64,000 nucleotides of DNA from JAXMAO01 sp046350375 (GTDB taxonomy: Bacteria; Planctomycetota; Phycisphaerae; UBA1845; UTPLA1), in the NCBI GenBank assembly GCA_046350375.1, contig JAXMAO010000006.1, positions 1-64,000 on the forward strand, given 5' to 3'. A model generated the notes under the pieces. It was not told the DNA's origin. It searched no databases and saw only the letters and a list, made by a program, of their open reading frames with translations. Shown in pieces: positions 29,632-36,948 of this stretch (the stretch's first letter is position 1; every line of letters starts with the position of its first letter). The position numbers and the translations under genes are program-made.

Positions 29632-30459
29632 ATGTCAACGCACGCAACCGTCAAGCTTCGCATCGCCCGCCAGGATGGTCCCGGCCAGACGCGCTACTGG
29701 AACCGCTTCGAGATCCCGCACCAGCCCGAGATGAACGTCATCTCCTGCCTCCAGGCCGTCGCCGCCAACCCGGTCACCGTCGATGGCGTCCGCGTCGCCC
29801 CGGTCGCCTGGGACTGCAACTGCCTGGAAGAGGTCTGCGGCGCCTGCACCATGCTGGTCAATCGCCATGTTCGCCAGGCCTGCACCGCGCTGGTCGATCG
29901 CCTCGTGCTGGAGGACGATGAAATCGTCCTCGAGCCCATGTCCAAGGTCCCCGTCATGCGCGACCTGGTCGTCGAGCGCTCCCGCATGTTCGCCGCCCTG
30001 AAACGCGTCCGCGCCTGGATTCCCGTCGCCGGCTATCACGACGCCGGCGCCGGCGCCCGCATGTCTCCCGCCGAGCAGGACGAGCTTTACCCCCTCTCGC
30101 GCTGCATGACCTGCGGCTGCTGCACCGAGGTCTGCCCGCAGTTCTCGAAGGTCGAAGTCACCCGCGAGGCCAACGAGCCCGACGATCAGTTCGCCACCCG
30201 CTCCGCCGCCGCCCTCGAGGGCGCCTTCCTCGGCGCCGCCGCAATCTCGCAGGCCGTCCTGTTCAACAGCCACCCGGTCGGCAAGTCGACCGCGGCCGAA
30301 CGGCTGGCCGCCCTCATGGGCCCCGGCGGCATCACCGACTGCGGCAACGCCCAGAACTGCGTCAAGGTTTGCCCGAAAGAGATCCCGCTCACGCGCTCCA
30401 TCGCCCAGGCCGGCCGCCAGACCACGCTGCACGCCATCAAGAGCTGGTTCCTGAAATAG
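29632..30459 (+). CDS. sdhB: Succinate dehydrogenase/fumarate reductase iron-sulfur subunit
   Basis: 275 residues from ATG 29632. Electron-transfer subunit of complex II. It contains the plant-ferredoxin-type [2Fe-2S] cysteines ('CNCLEEVCGACTMLVNRHVRQAC'-type spacing near residues 63-83), the [4Fe-4S] motif 'CMTCGCCTEVCP' near 159, and the third-cluster set 'CGNAQNCVKVCP'. Length is somewhat above that of E. coli SdhB and nearer to Bacillus-type SdhB. No flavoprotein (sdhA) or membrane-anchor subunit (sdhC) lies next to it, so the operon is split or the other subunits lie elsewhere. Confidence 0.93.
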   Translation: MSTHATVKLRIARQDGPGQTRYWNRFEIPHQPEMNVISCLQAVAANPVTVDGVRVAPVAWDCNCLEEVCGACTMLVNRHVRQACTALVDRLVLEDDEIVLEPMSKVPVMRDLVVERSRMFAALKRVRAWIPVAGYHDAGAGARMSPAEQDELYPLSRCMTCGCCTEVCPQFSKVEVTREANEPDDQFATRSAAALEGAFLGAAAISQAVLFNSHPVGKSTAAERLAALMGPGGITDCGNAQNCVKVCPKEIPLTRSIAQAGRQTTLHAIKSWFLK

Positions 30460-30590
30460 CCGCGCGGGGCGCCTCCGGCCGCATCATTTTTCCCGGACCG
30501 GCGATCGTCCCCTGTTCCTTGCGGCTCGGCGCGGGAATAATCCGTACCGCTGCCGCCGGGTCGCCGCCCGCGCGCGGGGGGAGTCTCACA

Positions 30591-31844
30591 ATGCACCGCC
30601 TCGGTCGCCTGTTCGCCTTCGCAATTGCCCTGGCGCTGCTCGCCCCCGCCGCCCGGCTGGCCGCACAGGACTTCTCCTTCACCCGCATCACCGACACCAG
30701 CGCCGGCTTCGTCGACTTCAGCCCGCCCGCCATCAACGACGCCGGCGAGACCGCCTTCCGCGCCACGCGCACCGGCGGCGGCGAGGCCATCCCCCGCGGC
30801 TCCGGCGGCCCGCTCACCCCGCTCTACGACACCGCCGGCGTCATCGACTCCTTCGGCCCCGGCCCCGACTTCAACGACTCCGGCCAGGTCGCCTTCCTCG
30901 CCCTCCTCGACACCGGCGCCCGCGCGATCCTCCGCGGCAGCGGCGGCCCGCTCACCACCATCGCCGACTCGTCCGCCTTCGAGCGCCTCGGCCGCCCGTC
31001 GATCAACAACAGCGGCACCGTCGCCTTCTACGCCAACGCCATCGGCCCCGGCGGCGACGGCGTTTTCACCGGCGCCGGCGGCGCACCGTCGCCGCTCGCC
31101 GTCGAGGGTGCCGAGTTCGCCGCCTTCGACGACACCGCCTGCCACATCAACGCCGCCGGCAACGTCGCCTTCTGGGCGCGGCGGACCGACGGCGTCACCG
31201 GGCTCTTCATCGCCACCGGCGGGGCGGTCAGCCCGCTCGCGCTGGCCCAGGCGCCCTTCGCCGGCTTCGATCCGCAGGCGTTCGCGCTCAACGACTCCGG
31301 CCGCATCGCCTTCTACGCCCGTCTCACCACCGGCGGGGCAGGCTACTTCACGCTGTTCTCGCCGCCCGCGACGCCCATTGCACAAGTCAGCCCCGCGCCC
31401 GAAATGGTCGAGCCCTTCGTCGTCGCGCTCAACAACGTCGGCAACGCCGTTTTCGGCCCGGTCCATCCGGCCGGCGGCCCGCGCGGCGCGTTCGAAGGCG
31501 CCGACCCGGTCGCCGATCGCATCATCCGCGTCGGCGATCCGCTCGATGGATCTCACGTGGTCGATCTCGCATTCAGCCGCGACGGCTGGAACGATCACGC
31601 CCAGTTCGCGTTCGTCGCGAAGCTGCTCGACGGTCGCATCGGCGTCTATCGGGCCGACTTCACCGGTGCCCCAGCGCCCAACCCCAATCCGAACCCCAAC
31701 CCGAATCCAAACCCCGAGCCCATGCCCCACACCGGCTGCGGCGCGGGTCTGTGCGGCTGCGGCGTCGGCCAGTGCCTGACGATCGCGCCGCTCCTCGTGC
31801 TCACTCGCCGCCGGCGACGCGGCCAAGCCGCTCGGCACACGTAG
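30591..31844 (+). CDS. Secreted repeat protein with Asn-Pro linker and Cys-rich C-terminal anchor
   Basis: 417 residues from ATG 30591 (GGGGGAG upstream). Signal peptide to about 'RLAAQ'. The body consists of about seven ~45-residue units of the form 'S.A.NDAG.VAF.A...TG...I..GSGGPL..', similar to planctomycetal DUF7453-like/choice-of-anchor beta repeats. A run of six Asn-Pro pairs then leads to 'GCGAGLCGCGVGQCL', a short hydrophobic stretch and a basic RRRRR tail. That layout (linker, Gly/Cys motif, hydrophobic, Arg cluster) looks like a C-terminal sorting signal of the GlyGly/MYXO-CTERM kind with lineage-specific Cys. Probably surface-anchored; ligand unknown. Confidence 0.75.
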   Translation: MHRLGRLFAFAIALALLAPAARLAAQDFSFTRITDTSAGFVDFSPPAINDAGETAFRATRTGGGEAIPRGSGGPLTPLYDTAGVIDSFGPGPDFNDSGQVAFLALLDTGARAILRGSGGPLTTIADSSAFERLGRPSINNSGTVAFYANAIGPGGDGVFTGAGGAPSPLAVEGAEFAAFDDTACHINAAGNVAFWARRTDGVTGLFIATGGAVSPLALAQAPFAGFDPQAFALNDSGRIAFYARLTTGGAGYFTLFSPPATPIAQVSPAPEMVEPFVVALNNVGNAVFGPVHPAGGPRGAFEGADPVADRIIRVGDPLDGSHVVDLAFSRDGWNDHAQFAFVAKLLDGRIGVYRADFTGAPAPNPNPNPNPNPNPEPMPHTGCGAGLCGCGVGQCLTIAPLLVLTRRRRRGQAARHT

Positions 31845-31888
31845 CTGACAGTCTCACTCGATTCGTGATTTCGCTTGGCGCGGGCAAG

Positions 31889-31941
31889 TTCTTTCGGTGG
31901 TACGGGCGAATTCTTTGGGTGGTACGGGCGTCCCGCCCGTG
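31889..31941. repeat. Direct repeat plus palindrome of the ACGGGCG...CGCCCGT type
   Basis: A 20-bp unit (31889-31908) is repeated with one change at 31911-31930. The second copy runs into a palindrome with arms ACGGGCG (31924-31930) and CGCCCGT (31934-31940). It occupies the 105-bp gap between two convergent genes. A longer-armed version of the same palindrome (CACGGGCG/CGCCCGTG) is found at 63218-63236, so this is a dispersed family and not a one-off terminator. Confidence 0.6.
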
Positions 31942-31949
31942 GGGCCCTG

Positions 31950-33029
31950 CTACCCGCCCAGTTCCGCCGGGTCCTTGGCGAACTGCCGCGCCGTCGCCAG
32001 GTCGATCTGCCCGCGCTGCACCAGCTCGCGCAGCTGCGCATCCAGCGACACCATCCCGTCCTTCTTGCCCGACTGGATCGCCGAATCCAGCCCCTCGATC
32101 TTCCCCGAGCGGATGCACGCCCGCACCGCGAAGTTCGCCGCCAGCACCTCCACCGCCAGCACCCGCCGGGCGCCCTTCTGCGGCGGCGGCAGCAGGTGCT
32201 GCGACACCACGTATCGCAGCGACAGCGACAACTGCGTCCGCGCGTCGTTGTGCAGCTCCGGCGGAAACAGGTCGATCAAGCGCGTGATCGCCCCCTTCGC
32301 GTCGGCCGTGTGCAGCGTCGAGAGAATCACGTGGCCCGTCTCGGCCGCCGACAGCGCCAGCTGCGCCGTCTCGCGGTCGCGAATCTCGCCCACCAGGAGC
32401 ACGTCCGGATCCTGCCGCAGACCCGACCGCAGCCCCTCGGCGAACGACGCCACGTCGGTGCCCACCTCGCGCTGCGTCACCACGCTGCGTTCGCACCGCG
32501 GATAGACATACTCGATCGGCTCCTCGATCGTGATCACCCGCTGCCCGCCCGCCGAGTTGATCCGCTGGATCAGTGCCGCCAGCGAGGTCGTCTTGCCCGA
32601 CCCGGTCACTCCGCACAGCAGCACCAGCCCCGCGTTCAGCGCCAGAATGCGATCGGCCGTCTCCGCCGGAAAACCCAGCGACGCCAGCGGCGGAATCTCC
32701 GACGGAATCAGCCGCAGGCACGCCCCGGCCTGCCCGCGGCTCTGAAACACGTTCACGCGAAACCGGTGCGACGTCCCGCCCAGCACCACCCCCGCCGCGA
32801 AGTCCACGTCCGTCGCCCGGCCGATCCGCTCGCGCGCCCCGGCCGGCGCGATCGACCGCATCAGCTCCAGCACTTGCTCGCCCGGCAGCCCCGCGCCGTC
32901 GACCGAGTGCAGCTCGCCATGCACGCGCAGCATCGCCGGATAGCCCGCCACCAGGTGCAGGTCCGACGCCTCGCGCTGCGTCATCGCCGCCAGAAGCCGC
33001 TCAATCTCGGGGTGAATCGTGCCCGACAT
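31950..33029 (-). CDS. pilT: PilT-type twitching motility ATPase
   Basis: 359 residues from ATG 33029. GspE/PilT secretion ATPase: N-terminal 'ASDLHLVAGYPAMLRVHGEL' region, Walker A 'GVTGSGKTT' at 140-148, acidic Asp box 'ITIEEPIEYVY', Walker B 'VLLVGEIRD', His box 'GHVILSTLHTADA', and the PilT-like C-terminal 'AVRACIRSGKIEGLDSAIQ' segment that stands where PilT has its AIRNLIRE motif. PilT depolymerises type IV pili, powering retraction. No pilus assembly gene adjoins it. PilU-like paralogues are the main alternative. Confidence 0.9.
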   Translation of the reverse strand: MSGTIHPEIERLLAAMTQREASDLHLVAGYPAMLRVHGELHSVDGAGLPGEQVLELMRSIAPAGARERIGRATDVDFAAGVVLGGTSHRFRVNVFQSRGQAGACLRLIPSEIPPLASLGFPAETADRILALNAGLVLLCGVTGSGKTTSLAALIQRINSAGGQRVITIEEPIEYVYPRCERSVVTQREVGTDVASFAEGLRSGLRQDPDVLLVGEIRDRETAQLALSAAETGHVILSTLHTADAKGAITRLIDLFPPELHNDARTQLSLSLRYVVSQHLLPPPQKGARRVLAVEVLAANFAVRACIRSGKIEGLDSAIQSGKKDGMVSLDAQLRELVQRGQIDLATARQFAKDPAELGG

Positions 33030-33257
33030 GCCCATCTCCGCCGGCCGCGCGCCCGTATCCGCCGCGGCCCACACCAGCCGCCCACCGCCGCCGAACCGGT
33101 CGATCGAGCGGCCGTCCGCGTGTATACCCTCGGGTGTGCCTGGGCGCGGCGTCGTATTTGTTGTTTCTGGTGGGGCAACGCTTCAGGCTTGCCCTGCGCC
33201 GGCGACCGGGCAGAGACTCGGGGTACCCCGCCCCAGACACTCGACCGCGGAAGAGCG

Positions 33258-33707
33258 CTAGGTCGCCAGGCCGCGGCTCGCGGCCATTCTAGACAGGTGT
33301 GCGGCCTGCTCGCGCTGCGACTGCAGCACCCGCCCCAGCGCCGCCGCCGCCCGCGGCTCGTCGGCCGTCCGTGACGCCACCCGCTCCAGCTCGGCCGCCA
33401 GCCGCCGCTTGTCGGCCACCAGCCGCGGAACGACGTAGCGCAGATCAAGGTAGTGCAGCTCGGCGGCGCTGGTCGCCGGCGGCGTGGCCCGCGGTTCGCC
33501 ACCCAGCTCCAGGATCGCCGCCGCCAGCTCGCGCCGCTGCGACTCTTCATCGCGCACCATCGCGCCCAGCAGCGCCTGCTCCTCCACGCTCAGCCACGAT
33601 ACGAATGCCTCGGCCGTTGCCAGGTGCGGCAGCGTGCTGTGACACACCGCCGCCAACGCCGCGTTCAGCGCCTCGATCGCATCCGTTCGCGTCACCGTGG
33701 TGCTCAT
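33258..33707 (-). CDS. Small helical protein coupled to nuoN, function unknown
   Basis: 149 residues, nearly all alpha-helical, with no signal or membrane segment. Its ATG overlaps the nuoN stop by 4 bp (ATGA), so it is very likely translated with complex I. Helices contain 'HSTLPHLATAEAFVSWLSVEEQALLGAMVRDEESQRRELA', suggesting a ferritin-like four-helix bundle (His and Glu spaced as possible ligands), but a full di-iron motif pair is not evident. Could be an assembly or stability factor for complex I, by position only. Confidence 0.65.
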   Translation of the reverse strand: MSTTVTRTDAIEALNAALAAVCHSTLPHLATAEAFVSWLSVEEQALLGAMVRDEESQRRELAAAILELGGEPRATPPATSAAELHYLDLRYVVPRLVADKRRLAAELERVASRTADEPRAAAALGRVLQSQREQAAHLSRMAASRGLAT

Positions 33708-35329
33708 CGTCCGCTTGCCGCCGCGGCAACGCCCGCCGCAGGTCGCTCGGCCACCTCGTTCGCCGCTGACGCCGGATAGATCCGCCGCGCAAAGTGGCCC
33801 GCCTGCGTCGTCAGTCCGCCCGCCGCCGGCAGCATCACCACCGCCAGCACCAGCGCCACCGACACCACCAGCGCCCGCCCGACGCCCGGCGTCTCGATCG
33901 CCGGCTGACCGTCATCGACGAAGTACATCACCCACGCCAGCCGCGCGTAGTAGTACAGGCTGATGAGCGTGTTGATCGCCGCGACAATCACCAGCCACAT
34001 CAGCCCGTTTTGCGCCAGCGCCGCCAGCAGATAGAACTTGGCCCAGAATCCCGCCATCGGCGGCAGTCCCACCAGGCTGAACAGGCAGGCCGCCAGGCTC
34101 AGCGCCACCAGCGGCGCGCGCCGTCCCAGCCCGCGATAGGCCTCCATCGTCTCCTGGCCGGTCGCCCACAGCACCATTGCCACCGATGAAAACGCCCCCA
34201 GGTTCATCAGCAGGTAAACGACGATGTACGTCAGCAGCGCGCCGAACGCCGGGTGCACGCTCGTCTCGCCCGTCGAGCGCCACAGAATCGCCCCCGCCAT
34301 CAGCATGTACCCGGCGTGCGCAATCGACGAATACGCCAGCATCCGCTTCACGTTCGTCTGCCAGAACGCCGCCAGGTTGCCCACCGTGCAGGTGATCGCC
34401 GCCATCAGCCCCACGCCGTTCGACAGCGGCCCCAGCGCCTCCCACGGCGTGTCGTGCGGCTGAACCAGCGCCGTCATCACCCGCAGAAACAGCCCCAGCC
34501 CGGCCGCCTTGCTCGCCACGCTCAGCCAGGTCGTCACCTCGATCGGCGCCCCCTCGAACACGTCCGGGCACCAGAAGTGAAACGGCACCGCCGAGATCTT
34601 GAACCCGATGCCCGCCACCACGCCAAACAACGCCACCGCCATCAGCGGGTTCAGCGCCGTGCGCTCCGCCCCGGCCCCGCCCGCGATCATCTGCCCGATC
34701 CGCACCACATCCAGCGTGCCGTAGTAGCCGTACAACAGCGACACGCCGTAGATCATCAGCGCGCTGGTTACCGCGCCGAACACCACGTACTTCAGCGACG
34801 CCTCGGCCGACCGCTTGTTGTCCTTCGCAAACCCCGCGATGCCATACGACGGCAGCGACGCCGTCTCGATCGCCAGAACGATCATCAGCAGGTTCGTCGT
34901 GCAGGTCATCAGCGCCATGCCGACCGCGCTGCCCACCAGCAGCGTGAAAAACTCCGGCCCGTTGCGCTCCAGCGCCCGGTTCGGCCGCGCCGACCCCAGT
35001 CCCATCACGCCCAGCCCCGTTACCGCCGCCAGAAACAGCGCCAGCACGAAAATGAACGCCACCGAGAAATTGTCCATCAGCAGCATCGGCGCGCCGCCCA
35101 GCGGCGCAAATCCCGCCCACGCGCCCCCGCGCGTCACGTCGGCCGCTCGCCACGCCAGCCCGGCCGTCGCCACCGCCCCCAGCAGCGTCATCAGCGCCGC
35201 CACCAGCGCCGACCGGCCCACCAACAGGCTCGCCAGCAGAATCGCCACCAGCGTGCCCACCAGCCCCCAGATCGGGCCGATCGACATCACCGTCCGCAGC
35301 GACGGCATCCAGATCTCGGCCAACGCCAT
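33704..35329 (-). CDS. nuoN: NADH-quinone oxidoreductase subunit N
   Basis: 541 residues from ATG 35329. Mrp-antiporter-like membrane subunit of complex I with about 14 transmembrane helices. The conserved TM5 Glu region 'MIVLAIETASLPSYGIAGF' and the TM7 Lys region 'FKISAVPFHFWCPDVFEGAP' are visible, as is 'MLAYSSIAHAGYMLM'. It translocates protons as part of the membrane arm. It starts 7 bp after nuoM's stop and is the last nuo gene of the block, followed by an overlapping small helical gene. Confidence 0.95.
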   Translation of the reverse strand: MALAEIWMPSLRTVMSIGPIWGLVGTLVAILLASLLVGRSALVAALMTLLGAVATAGLAWRAADVTRGGAWAGFAPLGGAPMLLMDNFSVAFIFVLALFLAAVTGLGVMGLGSARPNRALERNGPEFFTLLVGSAVGMALMTCTTNLLMIVLAIETASLPSYGIAGFAKDNKRSAEASLKYVVFGAVTSALMIYGVSLLYGYYGTLDVVRIGQMIAGGAGAERTALNPLMAVALFGVVAGIGFKISAVPFHFWCPDVFEGAPIEVTTWLSVASKAAGLGLFLRVMTALVQPHDTPWEALGPLSNGVGLMAAITCTVGNLAAFWQTNVKRMLAYSSIAHAGYMLMAGAILWRSTGETSVHPAFGALLTYIVVYLLMNLGAFSSVAMVLWATGQETMEAYRGLGRRAPLVALSLAACLFSLVGLPPMAGFWAKFYLLAALAQNGLMWLVIVAAINTLISLYYYARLAWVMYFVDDGQPAIETPGVGRALVVSVALVLAVVMLPAAGGLTTQAGHFARRIYPASAANEVAERPAAGVAAAASGR

Positions 35330-35336
35330 CGACACC

Positions 35337-36926
35337 TCAGCCTCCCGCCGCCCGAACCAGCCCCACAATGTGATCCAGCGTGCCGTTCATCAGCTCAAAC
35401 GTGTAGCGCGGCTGAACCCCGAGAAACACCGCCAGCGCCCCCAGCACCGACAGCACGAACACCTCCCGCGCGCTGGCATCGGCAAACCCTGCGTGCTCCG
35501 ACCGCTCCTTGCCGAGATACACCCGCTGCACCATCCACAGGATGTATCCGGCCGTCAGCACCACGCCGAACGCCGCGATGATCGCCATCGGCCGCGCCCA
35601 CGTCATCGCCGCGTGCTCGGCCGCCGCGTTGTACGTCCCCAGCAAGACCCACAGCTCGCCGATGAACCCGCACAGCGCCGGCAGCCCCAGCGACGCGAAG
35701 AACCCCAGCGTCGCCAGCGAGCCGTACACCGGCATCGACAGCCACAGGCCGCCGAAACGGTTGATGTCGCGATGGTGCGCCCGGTCATACACCACGCCCA
35801 CCAGGAAGAAGCACATCGGGCTGGAAATGCCGTGGGCGAGCATCTGGAACATCGCCCCCTGGAACCCGGTCGTGGTCATGATGGCGATGCCCAAAAGCAC
35901 GTACCCCATGTGGCTGATCGAGCTGTAGGCCACCAGCCGCTTGAAGTCCGTCTGCGCCATCGCGCACAGCGCGCCGTAGATGATGTTGATGACCCCCAGC
36001 AGCGCCAGCGCATAGGCCGCCATGTGGCCCGCCGCCGGAAAGATCGGATAGCAGATCCGCAGCAGCCCATACCCGCCCATCTTCAGCAGCACGCCCGCCA
36101 GGATCATCGAGATCGGCGTCGGCGCCTCGACGTGCGCATCGGGCAACCACGTGTGGAACGGGAAGACCGGCACCTTCACCGCGAAACCAATGTAGAGCAG
36201 CACGAACATCGCCAGCCCGAAGTTCCACTTCAGGAAGTGCGAATCCGCCGCGTTGAACAGCTTCGCGATCGTTCCGTTCGTGGCATACTCCACCAGGCTG
36301 AAGGTGTGCACGCCGGCGTCGGCCGCCTTGTAGTACATCGCCAGGAGCGCCACCAGCATCAGCACCGAGCCCAGCAGCGTGTAGAGGAAGAACTTGATCG
36401 CCGCGTATTCCTTCCGCGGCCCGCCCCAGACGCCGATGAGGAAATACATCGGCAGCAGCATGATCTCCCAGAAGATGTAGAACAGGAAGAAATCCAGCGC
36501 CACGAACGTGCCGATCATGCCCGTCTCGAGCAAGAGCAGCAGCGCGAAGAAGCCCTTCATTCCCTTGTTGTTGGTCCAGTGCTCGAAATTCCAGCTCGCC
36601 AGCGCCGCCAGGAAGGTGGTCAGTGTCGTCAGAATCACCAGCGGAAAGCTCAGCCCGTCGATCCCGACGAAGTACTGAATGTTGAACGAGCCGACGTGAA
36701 TCCAGTCGCGCTGATAGACGTAGTGCAGGCTCGCCGCCGTGCCATAGCCGGCGCCGAACTGCCCGTTCACGAACGGCGGAAACAGTTGCAGCGACAGCAG
36801 GAACGTCGCCAGCGTCGTCAGCACCGCCACGCCCTTCACCGCCGGGCCGCGCGGCGCCACCAGGCACAGCACCATGCCCGCCAGTGGCAGGAAGGTGATC
36901 CAGTTCAACAATGCGCTCTGATCCAT
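35337..36926 (-). CDS. nuoM: NADH-quinone oxidoreductase subunit M
   Basis: 529 residues. Antiporter-like proton-pumping subunit with about 14 transmembrane helices: 'FLFYIFWEIMLLPMYFLIGVWGG' carries the TM5 Glu, 'KVPVFPFHTWLPDAHVEAPTPISMIL' the TM7 Lys, and 'KRLVAYSSISHMGYVLLGI' the TM8 Lys. These match the proton-channel residues of the family. 22 bp separate it from nuoL and 7 bp from nuoN. Confidence 0.96.
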   Translation of the reverse strand: MDQSALLNWITFLPLAGMVLCLVAPRGPAVKGVAVLTTLATFLLSLQLFPPFVNGQFGAGYGTAASLHYVYQRDWIHVGSFNIQYFVGIDGLSFPLVILTTLTTFLAALASWNFEHWTNNKGMKGFFALLLLLETGMIGTFVALDFFLFYIFWEIMLLPMYFLIGVWGGPRKEYAAIKFFLYTLLGSVLMLVALLAMYYKAADAGVHTFSLVEYATNGTIAKLFNAADSHFLKWNFGLAMFVLLYIGFAVKVPVFPFHTWLPDAHVEAPTPISMILAGVLLKMGGYGLLRICYPIFPAAGHMAAYALALLGVINIIYGALCAMAQTDFKRLVAYSSISHMGYVLLGIAIMTTTGFQGAMFQMLAHGISSPMCFFLVGVVYDRAHHRDINRFGGLWLSMPVYGSLATLGFFASLGLPALCGFIGELWVLLGTYNAAAEHAAMTWARPMAIIAAFGVVLTAGYILWMVQRVYLGKERSEHAGFADASAREVFVLSVLGALAVFLGVQPRYTFELMNGTLDHIVGLVRAAGG

Positions 36927-36948
36927 GGCCTACCTCAATCGCGTCGCA

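Noticed and set aside
31674..31720. Asn-Pro codon repeats considered as a microsatellite or phase-variation tract
   Set aside because: The repeat unit is 6 bp with varied codons, so unit changes keep the frame; it looks like a protein linker.
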